Assembly (NCBI GenBank): GCA_045539625.1
Contig: JAZQFS010000104.1
Location: 1 to 31,088, forward strand
Length of the DNA stretch: 31,088 nt
From: UMGS1387 sp045539625
GTDB taxonomy: Bacteria; Bacillota; Clostridia; Oscillospirales; CAG-382
Reading direction: 5' to 3'
This document shows, piece after piece, positions 25,521 to 31,088 of this stretch. Made by a program: the position numbers and the translations under genes. Numbering within the stretch: the first letter of the stretch is position 1; every line of letters begins with the position of its first letter. Below the pieces are notes generated by a model, which made no database searches, had not been told where the DNA came from, and saw only the letters and a program-made list of their open reading frames with translations.

Positions 25521-25568
25521 AAAGCACATCTTCCGATGTGCTTTTCCTGGCGCAGAAGGAGAGATTTG
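25521..25568 (-). repeat. tRNA 3'-end plus terminator repeat, copy B
   Basis: Second copy of the 48-base unit, 197 bases from copy A and next to the integrase gene. The minus-strand hairpin GCACATC-TTCC-GATGTGC with flanking A/T runs is a good intrinsic terminator of the type found behind tRNA genes. Confidence 0.68.
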
Positions 25569-25571
25569 AAC
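25548..25571 (-). other. Probable attachment site (tRNA 3' end)
   Basis: On the minus strand this reads GTTCAAATCTCTCC then TTCTGCGCCA: T-loop TTCAAAT, T-stem half CTCTC, 7-base acceptor half, discriminator G and CCA. The matching tRNA body is not in the window: upstream on that strand lies the integrase region. This is what remains when an element inserts into a tRNA 3' end: the original 3' end and terminator stay at one side and the rebuilt tRNA lies beyond the far end. The tRNA identity cannot be fixed; its acceptor should start GCAGAAG. Confidence 0.62.
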
Positions 25572-25644
25572 TATTCACAAATAACGCAATTACGTGCATC
25601 TTGCGTGAATTGACTACTTTCTGAATACTTAAAGGTGCATTCGA

Positions 25645-26688
25645 CTACTTTTTTAGGTAGTCATTCCATTTCTGTACGGACTGTTCCTGTCGTGATTCAC
25701 TTAAGTGTGTATATATATCGAGCGTTGTCTTTATATCTGCGTGCCCTATCCATTTTTGTGCAGTCTTAACATCTATTCCGGCATCGAAAAGCATTGTTGT
25801 ATACGAGTGTCTCAGCTGATGCGGAGTACATTCAATTCCCGTTGCTCGTTTTAGTGCGTTCCATCGGCGTGTCACTTGTGCATTATGCATTATTCCTTGT
25901 TCATCATTCTCAAAAATGTACTTTTGCTTTTTTCTTCTTTTAAGTCCTTCAACAAGTATTTGCGGAAGCGGTATTTCTCGTATGCCTGCTTCTGTTTTTG
26001 GTTGGTCTTTTATGTATGGAACATTACCGTTCCACTCTACGGTTTTACTTATATGTATAACCATATTATCAAAATCAACATCCTTTGGAGTAAGTGCAAG
26101 TGCTTCTCCTCTTCTGCATCCGGTATAGAGAAGAAACTTGGCAAAAAAACCAAATGGTACATCATCGGTCAGATTTTTAATAATATCTTCATCTGCCTGC
26201 GATGCTTTTTCTCTCTTTGGTGTTACTGCGGACTTTGGAACTCGCAAGCGTACCAAAGCACACGGATTTGCAGTTATCAATTTATTCTCAAGTGCATAGG
26301 TAAATATCTGCTTAAGTATTGCGTAGCGTTCCTTTATGGTTTTTTTTGCGTAGGCTTTTGCTGTAAGTTCATTCAGGTATTCTTTAACATCAGTTGCTGT
26401 AATATCGGCTATAGGCGTGTCACCAAAAAACTCTATAGCAGCTTTCTTACCAGGTCTATACAATTTTAAGCTATTATTTTGAAGTGTCGGGAAGTGCTCC
26501 TCTGCCCACCTTTCAGCAACATTATCAAAGTTTAACGATTTCTCATACTCATTCTCCAAAGCGAGCATCTGCTTATTGAAGTCCTTGACAGCTTCTCTTT
26601 CTGTATTCGCTGAGCTATACAGCAGTTTTGATTTTCCGTTGGGAAGTGTTATCCTTTTTTGATATCTTCCGTCGCTTCGTTTTTTCAT
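25645..26688 (-). CDS. int: Tyrosine recombinase/integrase
   Basis: A 347-residue site-specific recombinase that would cut and join the element at the nearby tRNA-end site. An N-terminal arm-binding part with basic start MKKRSDGRYQKR is followed by a SAM-like core-binding domain (about 50-140) and the catalytic domain (165-340). The full set of active residues is visible: Arg192 (TGCRRGE), Lys231, His290 and Arg293 (HQLRH), His316 (GHADIKTT) and nucleophile Tyr326 (DIYTHL). GGGAG 8 bases before the ATG is the ribosome site and lies inside a 29-base direct repeat. Its stop is about 75 bases from the attachment site, as expected. Confidence 0.94.
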   Translation of the reverse strand: MKKRSDGRYQKRITLPNGKSKLLYSSANTEREAVKDFNKQMLALENEYEKSLNFDNVAERWAEEHFPTLQNNSLKLYRPGKKAAIEFFGDTPIADITATDVKEYLNELTAKAYAKKTIKERYAILKQIFTYALENKLITANPCALVRLRVPKSAVTPKREKASQADEDIIKNLTDDVPFGFFAKFLLYTGCRRGEALALTPKDVDFDNMVIHISKTVEWNGNVPYIKDQPKTEAGIREIPLPQILVEGLKRRKKQKYIFENDEQGIMHNAQVTRRWNALKRATGIECTPHQLRHSYTTMLFDAGIDVKTAQKWIGHADIKTTLDIYTHLSESRQEQSVQKWNDYLKK

Positions 26689-26700
26689 TTAGTTGCTCCC
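26672..26700. repeat. 29-bp direct repeat, integrase side
   Basis: Identical over 29 bases to 27587-27615. This copy contains the integrase ribosome site, start codon and first codons (MKKRS). The bases on both sides differ between the copies. Together they bracket the 886-base GNAT cassette. Confidence 0.9.
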
Positions 26701-26704
26701 CGTG

Positions 26705-27319
26705 TCAATCCAAATACCTAAGAAGCTGCATAAGATACTGGCCGTTCATTACATCTGTTTCATCTTTCTCAAGTATTCTCTTATTAAATGTGACAAATCC
26801 GTTGCTTTCATAAAACTCAAGAAGCTTCGGATTATCCTCACACTCAACATAAACCGTTTTACCGCTGGAAATTCTTTGTATTTCTCTTACTCTATCCAGA
26901 GCCATACTAAGAAGTTCATCACCTGTTATGAGTTTATTATACCCGTTTGTGTAATTTTTCCCCAACTGAGCTATCAAAGGGCTTACTATGTACATTTCTC
27001 CTGTGTCCGGATTTGCTGCAGCAAATTTATTTAAACGTCTTCTCAGATTAGAGCTTACACTGCTTCTGGTTACTCTTATTGTCTTCAGGCAAAGTGTATA
27101 ATACCCTACAAGCACAGGCTCGTCTTTATATGATGCAAACACCAAATGGGTATTGGCTATGCCTTGTTCTGAAAAAGTTATTGCAGAAGAACGCAAAAAA
27201 AATTCAACGTCCTTATTCAAAGGACAAGAAAACTCGGAAACAATACGCTTTACCGTTTCACGTTCGTTCCCGAGTTCTTTTATCATATCTTGAAGCGAAA
27301 CTTGCAAATATCCCGTCAT
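26705..27319 (-). CDS. GNAT-family N-acetyltransferase, possible toxin
   Basis: A 204-residue acetyl-CoA-dependent acetyltransferase-like protein. The central strand HLVFASYKDEPVLVGYYTL, the helix ITGDELLSMALDRVREI and the closing YVECEDNPKLLEFYESNGFVTF match the GNAT fold of TacT-like and related proteins. The usual acetyl-CoA loop (Q/RxxGxG/A) is diverged and reads KNYTNGYNKL. It overlaps the upstream 58-residue gene by ATGA and shares its promoter. A small basic partner in front plus a GNAT enzyme recalls acetyltransferase toxin-antitoxin pairs, but an ordinary modifying enzyme is possible. The cassette lies between perfect 29-bp repeats in a mobile element. Confidence 0.78.
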   Translation of the reverse strand: MTGYLQVSLQDMIKELGNERETVKRIVSEFSCPLNKDVEFFLRSSAITFSEQGIANTHLVFASYKDEPVLVGYYTLCLKTIRVTRSSVSSNLRRRLNKFAAANPDTGEMYIVSPLIAQLGKNYTNGYNKLITGDELLSMALDRVREIQRISSGKTVYVECEDNPKLLEFYESNGFVTFNKRILEKDETDVMNGQYLMQLLRYLD

Positions 27320-27492
27320 ATCTTTGTGCCAAATATTTTGAAGATTTCTTCGCCTTTGACATCCCTTGTTATCTTCGATACGTTGACAACTTTATGTCCC
27401 TTATTCTTTGAATTCTCAAGGGCAGCTGCTAAATTACGAGCACTTCTTTTATCTTTGATATTGATATTTTTGGTTATACTTTTTGTTGCCAT
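27316..27492 (-). CDS. Small basic protein, putative partner or antitoxin of the GNAT
   Basis: A 58-residue gene starting MATKSITKNINIKDKRSARN and ending EEIFKIFGTKI. AAGGAG lies 10 bases upstream. It is driven by a consensus promoter, and its stop overlaps the GNAT start as ATGA, so the two are translationally coupled. The protein is rich in Lys/Arg with a predicted helix over residues 14-26, a size and position common for antitoxins, but it has no ribbon-helix-helix or other DNA-binding motif I can assign. It could bind the palindrome in its own promoter. Function inferred from arrangement only. Confidence 0.75.
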   Translation of the reverse strand: MATKSITKNINIKDKRSARNLAAALENSKNKGHKVVNVSKITRDVKGEEIFKIFGTKI

Positions 27493-27511
27493 AACATAAC
27501 TGCTCCTTTCT

Positions 27512-27525
27512 GTACAGTACTGTAC
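27512..27525. promoter_or_regulatory. Perfect palindrome at the transcription start region
   Basis: GTACAGTACTGTAC is a perfect 14-base palindrome lying 9 bases downstream of the -10 box and immediately before the ribosome site of the small gene. This is the usual place for an autorepressor operator in toxin-antitoxin operons. Confidence 0.72.
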
Positions 27526-27534
27526 TACAAGTAT

Positions 27535-27563
27535 ATTATATGCAACTTTTTGTTTTTTGTCAA
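27535..27563 (-). promoter_or_regulatory. Consensus sigma-A promoter of the GNAT cassette
   Basis: TTGACA (27558-27563), exactly 17 bases, then TATAAT (27535-27540): a perfect consensus on the minus strand. Expression would be strong unless the adjoining palindrome is bound. Confidence 0.88.
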
Positions 27564-27586
27564 TGTTTTTGAAAAAAATTTTTCAA

Positions 27587-27615
27587 TCGCTTCGTTTTTT
27601 CATTTAGTTGCTCCC
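27587..27615. repeat. 29-bp direct repeat, helicase side
   Basis: Identical to 26672-26700. This copy spans the last codons and stop of the helicase gene and then a dead copy of the integrase start: after GGGAG comes ATGAAAAAACGAAGCGA, and a stop follows after MKKRSD. A TTGAAAAA/TTTTTCAA stem next to it may act as a terminator for the helicase transcript. Confidence 0.9.
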
Positions 27616-30014
27616 TCTATATTTGTAGTCGCCGATGCGACGAGCTTGCCGATGAGCTGCGTATCTTTAAATCGCAGCCATTTTTCTTTATTACAAACAA
27701 TTATAATTCTTTTTCTTGCTCTTGAAATTGCAGTATTCAATACACAACGCCCCAAAGCTTTGGTGGAATCTGTAAATCCAAAAGGGTGAGTGTCAGTCAC
27801 CGAGATAATAACATCGTCCCATTCACGACCTTGAGACGTATGAATGGTAAGAATATTATCGTCCTTGGATTCTTGTTTTTCCTTCAACAAACTTACTTGC
27901 TTTCTATACGGTGCAAGTACTGCATAATTGACGGGATTGTTTTTTGAAATATATGATTTTACTGCCTTAGCTTCTGACAAAGACGAAAAGGAGTCTGTTT
28001 TACCAGCAGCATCAACAACTATTATTTCTGTTTTAAATGTCTGTTGACCTGAAAAGCCTTTTTTGTATACATACTCATCAAGAATTTTAGCAAGATTATC
28101 GCCGAAACGGTAAGTGTCTGTAAGAAAAGCGGTTTTTACGGCGTAACTATACGGTACTTCATTATTCGCCCATACATTATAAGCTCTTTCAAGCGTATAC
28201 TTTTCTGACAACAATTCCGAAAAGAACAGTGCTGATTGCGACCACATAAACAAAAGTGTATCAATATCCTTTAACGCTTCTTCTTCGGCAACACAGATTG
28301 GAGGCAATTGCATATGGTCTCCTAACATCGTTATCGGTGCTTTAAATGCAAACATAACGCCAGCTTTGACAAGAGGCACATATGCCGCCTCGTCAAGAAA
28401 TATGTGACTTATGGGATAGTCTTTTAACTGTGTTTCGGAGCTGTCATAATGTGCCAAAAGGTAGTCAACGGTACAAGCTGTAACAAGAGCTTGTTTATTT
28501 TCTGTTTGAATTTCCTGCAGCAAAGCTTTATAACATTTTTCTTCTGCAGACAATTCTAACCTTCGCTCCTCTGAATATTCATTCGAAATATCATATGAAT
28601 ATTTTCGGATAATTTCCACATCCGTACATTCATTTTTAAAGTGTGTAACACATATTGAGTATATTTTTTCCTCGGTAGTCTGAAGCTTGTCAATGCACTT
28701 TGACAATATACTTCGTTCTTTTTTATTCTTTTCCTCAATTAAGTCTATCTTCTTTTTGTCATCTTCAATACTATTAACAAGATGACAATATTGCGAATGT
28801 ACCAAGCTGTATTCTACTTCAATGTTTGAAATTTCTGACTGTAATTCAGCTCGCTGTTCTTCGTATTCGGCTGACGTTTCTACGGTTACAAACTTACTTT
28901 TAATTTTGTAAAGCAACGATGCTTCCTTTTTCTTTAATGAAGCTATCTTTAAAGACAAGCTATCTGCAATAATCCGCTTTTTTGCTAAGCTTATTTTCAA
29001 CACATTTTCTTTTTCTTTATATGAATTCAGTTTATCTTCCTGAATTGACAATTCATTAAGCATTACTTCTTTTTCGTGCTGTTCTGCTTCAATGTCATTA
29101 CTAAGCTTTTCCATACAAAGCGTGATTTTATCATACAACGATATGTAATGTACAAGCTCGTTATATTTTTCAAACAAAAGTAATTCGGAATTGACAGCCT
29201 GTATTTTTTTGTTGAGTTCCTTGATACGTTTTGTCTTTTCGGTCAGCACACAGGCTTTAGGGTATTCCTTCAAAAAATTTTTAGTAGGAATCCCGAGTCT
29301 CGATATACAGTCGTACTCGATATTTTGTTCCTGCATTGTTTTGATAACAGCTCTCAGTGTCTGTTCGATTGCAAGGTTTGTAGGTGCAAGCACCAACACG
29401 TGCTTTTTCTGTTTGATATATGTGATAATACAATCGGCGAGCACTACCTGTGTCTTACCGGTTCCGGGAGCACCCCAAATGTATGACACCTTATTATTGA
29501 GAGCTGTGCTGACAGCTGTCTTTTGCTTTTCAGATTCGTTACCCGAGAAAAACACGCTTTCGGTTGGAACTTCGTTTTGCTGAGGTCTTTTTATGCTTTT
29601 CCCATACAAAGCATACCATTCAACTACATTTTTTATTAAAAAGGTGAGATCTGAAACTATTCCTACATTATTGGGCTTAAGTACACTAAAGTACGGTAAA
29701 AAATCATCCTTAATTTCAATTTTCAAAATATGCTCTTCATCATCTTGTTCGATAATTCTGAAGTATTCGTTTTTTACAAAGCCCTTTATTCTGTCCGAAA
29801 AGAACTTATCATCAATATCGCCCGATACTACTTTTAACAATGTGCTCTCGACACCCTTAGCTACAGCGTTGAGCTTTAATGCAAACGTATTATCTTCAAT
29901 GTGCATAATATCTTGAACTTTTAATTCAAAATAGTTTGAGCCCTTTTCCTCGGTTATCTTAAGATAATTATTGGCACATTGAATTGCAGCTTTAGTTATT
30001 TGCGTCGGTGTCAT
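27600..30014 (-). CDS. Superfamily 1 (Upf1-like) helicase with coiled-coil insertion
   Basis: An 804-residue ATP-dependent DNA or RNA helicase. The first 150 residues form a unique N-terminal domain. Walker A GAPGTGKT lies at 181-188 and APTNLAIEQ at 210-218. A long charged coiled coil (about 260-455) splits the first RecA domain. Walker B LDEAA lies at 540-544 and GDHMQLPP at 565-572. The second RecA domain has TDTYRFGDNLA, HTSQGREWDDVIISV and NTAISRARKRIIIVCN. AAAGGAG gives a strong ribosome site. It is 20 bases behind the XRE repressor gene, probably co-transcribed. Stand-alone SF1 helicases between repressor and integrase are often anti-phage or exclusion cargo; no nuclease domain is visible, and the role is inferred. 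Confidence 0.87.
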   Translation of the reverse strand: MTPTQITKAAIQCANNYLKITEEKGSNYFELKVQDIMHIEDNTFALKLNAVAKGVESTLLKVVSGDIDDKFFSDRIKGFVKNEYFRIIEQDDEEHILKIEIKDDFLPYFSVLKPNNVGIVSDLTFLIKNVVEWYALYGKSIKRPQQNEVPTESVFFSGNESEKQKTAVSTALNNKVSYIWGAPGTGKTQVVLADCIITYIKQKKHVLVLAPTNLAIEQTLRAVIKTMQEQNIEYDCISRLGIPTKNFLKEYPKACVLTEKTKRIKELNKKIQAVNSELLLFEKYNELVHYISLYDKITLCMEKLSNDIEAEQHEKEVMLNELSIQEDKLNSYKEKENVLKISLAKKRIIADSLSLKIASLKKKEASLLYKIKSKFVTVETSAEYEEQRAELQSEISNIEVEYSLVHSQYCHLVNSIEDDKKKIDLIEEKNKKERSILSKCIDKLQTTEEKIYSICVTHFKNECTDVEIIRKYSYDISNEYSEERRLELSAEEKCYKALLQEIQTENKQALVTACTVDYLLAHYDSSETQLKDYPISHIFLDEAAYVPLVKAGVMFAFKAPITMLGDHMQLPPICVAEEEALKDIDTLLFMWSQSALFFSELLSEKYTLERAYNVWANNEVPYSYAVKTAFLTDTYRFGDNLAKILDEYVYKKGFSGQQTFKTEIIVVDAAGKTDSFSSLSEAKAVKSYISKNNPVNYAVLAPYRKQVSLLKEKQESKDDNILTIHTSQGREWDDVIISVTDTHPFGFTDSTKALGRCVLNTAISRARKRIIIVCNKEKWLRFKDTQLIGKLVASATTNIEGATK

Positions 30015-30034
30015 CTTTTCTACTCCTTTATAAA

Positions 30035-30406
30035 TTACACAGCGGCAGTCGAAATCTGACTGTCTTTTTTATATTTGCCGCTTTCAACAAGGTCATCGGC
30101 ATAATCCAGAAGCTTTTCCTTACCTTCGGCGTTAAGCTCATCATACAGTTCCAAAAGGCGGTTATGACCTGCGTTGTTCTGATGCTGGCTTTTCTCTTCG
30201 CTCAGGCCGAGAAGGTAGTCAACAGAAACATTCAGATTTTCTGCAAGCTTTACAATACTATCAAGTCTTGGAAAATAACCGCCTGACTGCATAGAAGACA
30301 AAGCGTTTTTACTGAGACCGCTATTTTCTAATAAATCTTTAATAGCCATTTTTTTGTTTTTTGCCAATTCTTTTACAAGAATCGCAATTTCTTGGGAATT
30401 TTTCAT
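30035..30406 (-). CDS. XRE-family repressor
   Basis: A 123-residue phage-type repressor. An N-terminal helix-turn-helix (about 8-62) includes IKDLLENSGLSKNALSSMQSG and the typical PRLDSIVKLAENLNVSVDYLLG. A short C-terminal helical part (RLLELYDELNAEGKEKLLDYADDLVES) probably dimerises. There is no peptidase domain for SOS self-cleavage. AGAGGT precedes the ATG. Two related CCAAA...TTGG sites lie upstream, one inside the rightward promoter, so it should hold the early gene at 30992 silent and perhaps regulate itself. First gene of the leftward operon with the helicase. Confidence 0.9.
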   Translation of the reverse strand: MKNSQEIAILVKELAKNKKMAIKDLLENSGLSKNALSSMQSGGYFPRLDSIVKLAENLNVSVDYLLGLSEEKSQHQNNAGHNRLLELYDELNAEGKEKLLDYADDLVESGKYKKDSQISTAAV

Positions 30407-30443
30407 AAAATTACCTCTTTTCCATTGTTATATTTTTACAAAT

Positions 30444-30457
30444 CCAAAGAAATTTGG
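30444..30457. promoter_or_regulatory. XRE operator, site 1
   Basis: CCAAAGAAATTTGG, a 5-bp perfect inverted repeat around a 4-base centre, 37 bases before the repressor start codon. It shares its half-sites with site 2 at 30475-30487. Confidence 0.65.
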
Positions 30458-30466
30458 TGTTTTGTA

Positions 30467-30495
30467 TTGACATTCCAAATAACTTGGGATATAAT
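30467..30495 (+). promoter_or_regulatory. Rightward early promoter
   Basis: TTGACA (30467-30472), 17-base spacer, TATAAT (30490-30495): consensus sigma-A promoter reading toward the gene at 30992. Operator site 2 fills its spacer, so repressor binding would shut it off. Confidence 0.85.
30475..30487. promoter_or_regulatory. XRE operator, site 2
   Basis: CCAAATAACTTGG, with half-sites like site 1, lies between the -35 and -10 boxes of the rightward promoter. Centre-to-centre distance to site 1 is about 31 bases, near three helical turns, which would suit cooperative binding. Confidence 0.65.
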
Positions 30496-30594
30496 AACCT
30501 CAACAAAACAAAAAACGTTACACAAGCTTCGAGATATTCTGCTTGCACTTTATATCGGAAGCCGTGGGGTATGTAATTATAGTTAGACGCTTTT

Positions 30595-30624
30595 ATTATA
30601 TCACCCACATTGTGTATTTGTCAA
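30595..30624 (-). promoter_or_regulatory. Leftward promoter for the repressor operon
   Basis: TTGACA (30619-30624), 18-base spacer, TATAAT (30595-30600) on the minus strand. It faces the rightward promoter and would make a leader of about 180 bases before the repressor gene, crossing both operators. Confidence 0.78.
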
Positions 30625-30636
30625 CTGTTTTGATTT

Positions 30637-30724
30637 GAGCCGGGAAAAGGTAAACATACTGTTCTGTTGTTGTTTTATATTTCCTCATTATATAAAGTAA
30701 ACCTCAAAGTACCTTTACCGGCTC
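30637..30724. other. Long-range inverted repeat in the regulatory region
   Basis: GAGCCGGGAAAAGGTA (30637-30652) pairs with TACCTTTACCGGCTC (30710-30724), one base bulged, around a 57-base loop; a T-rich tract follows from 30729. It may be a structured RNA or antiterminator/terminator on the early rightward transcript. The whole stretch 30500-30990 has no convincing gene. Confidence 0.55.
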
Positions 30725-30790
30725 AACCTTCCCTTTTTATTTTTTTCTTTTCTGCTGAAAAAATATTTACAAGGGAACACCTTGGCGGAC

Positions 30791-30832
30791 AAAAAAAGAG
30801 AACCTACGGCAGTTGGTGTGCCATAAGCTCTC
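30791..30832 (-). terminator. Minus-strand terminator-like hairpin
   Basis: An imperfect stem between 30798 and 30832 (GAGA.C.TA.GGCA with TGCC.TA.G.TCTC, three mismatches) is bordered by A7 at 30791-30797, which is a U7 tail on the minus strand. It could stop leftward read-through into the repressor region. Confidence 0.5.
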
Positions 30833-30991
30833 CTCGCAATTTTTACCCGAAACTTGTTGCAGTAAGATAAATATTGAATTCTGCCTTTTATACTGTGGCG
30901 GTCAGTGGTCTTTGGTTTACGAATTGCGATTTGTCCGTCATTATCAGATTACCCTTCCCTTACAGGAAGGCGTTAAGAAAGGAGTGATATT

Positions 30992-31088
30992 TTGGGAGAG
31001 TACTATCTCAAGGCACGCATCAAGGCTTTAGGCATCACAAGCAAGTATCTTATTTCTCAGCTGCAGAAGCAAGGGTACGACGTCAACG
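30992..31088 (+). CDS. Start of an early phage/ICE-type protein, partial
   Basis: A TTG start preceded by AAAGGAG at 7 bases opens a frame running off the window end; the first residues read MGEYYLKARIKALGITSKYL. The Ile-Lys-Ala-Leu-Gly-Ile pattern resembles the opening of short Cro/XRE-like proteins coded opposite repressors (helix 1, then LGIT at the turn). It is the first gene downstream of the repressed rightward promoter. Only 32 residues are visible, so the function stays open. Confidence 0.6.
   Translation, partial: MGEYYLKARIKALGITSKYLISQLQKQGYDVN

Larger units (their letters stand above)
25548..31088. mobile_element. Left part of an integrative element (prophage or ICE)
   Basis: The order attachment site, tyrosine integrase, accessory genes, XRE repressor, operator/promoter region and divergent early gene is the usual integration-immunity end of temperate phages and integrative conjugative elements. 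Genes here are more AT-rich than the sugar loci to the left. The element runs past the window end, and no structural, conjugation or replication gene is visible, so prophage and ICE cannot be told apart. Confidence 0.75.

Noticed and set aside
25548..25571. A complete tRNA gene
   Set aside because: Only the T-arm half and acceptor 3' end are present; no D-arm or anticodon arm upstream on the minus strand.
25308..25624. Open frames on both strands over the 48-base repeats
   Set aside because: They are produced by the tRNA-end/terminator repeats and a GC-rich linker; no start signals or protein-like composition.
30411..30608. Open frames on both strands in the repressor control region
   Set aside because: They overlap the promoters and operators and lack ribosome sites.

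Overview
The window looks like a chromosomal segment of an endospore-forming gut Clostridia-type bacterium (Bacillota). The evidence is a spoIVB gene, purine-rich AGGAGG-like ribosome sites, sigma-A promoters with 16-18 bp spacers, moderate AT-rich codon use and many carbohydrate genes under AraC-type regulators. The species cannot be named from the sequence alone.

Layout. (1) 1-1526 is a decayed fructan/sucrose locus: fragments of a glycyl-radical-enzyme activase, a fructokinase and a GH32 fructosidase, divergent from an AraC regulator broken by a stop and a frameshift. (2) 1556-3279 holds spoIVB and a small SLOG-fold protein. (3) 3280-4181 has no gene but carries chains of hairpins and a 78-bp direct repeat. 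(4) 4182-12340 is one tightly packed plus-strand operon: PfkB kinase, IolB/KduI-type isomerase, GH38 alpha-mannosidase (one frameshift), mannose-6-phosphate isomerase, FGGY kinase and a fused EtfB-EtfA electron transfer flavoprotein. (5) 12486-25057 is a second glycan block: an AraC regulator divergent from a GtaA-like (DUF4965/DUF1793) protein; a second AraC regulator divergent from a 1177-residue secreted phosphoesterase with InlB-type repeats; a minus-strand operon (phosphoesterase, aldose 1-epimerase, aldo/keto reductase, MBL hydrolase); and a divergent WbsX/GH99-like protein. (6) 25058-25644 is another hairpin and repeat region, ending in a tRNA 3'-end-like attachment site. (7) 25645-31088 is the left end of an integrative element: tyrosine integrase, a GNAT/small-protein pair with its own promoter, a large SF1 helicase, an XRE repressor with two operators and face-to-face promoters, and the start of a further gene at the window edge.

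How it may work together (inference): mannosides are cut in the cytoplasm by GH38, mannose-6-phosphate enters glycolysis through the isomerase, and the kinases with the IolB-like isomerase handle a second sugar or sugar acid. The EtfBA fusion suggests a flavin-linked oxidation whose dehydrogenase is not in the window. In the mobile element, the GNAT/small-protein cassette lies between perfect 29-bp direct repeats made of the end of the helicase gene and the start of the integrase gene, so it appears to be a late insertion into a helicase-integrase operon. This cassette and the Etf-containing sugar operon are the two most unusual things here.
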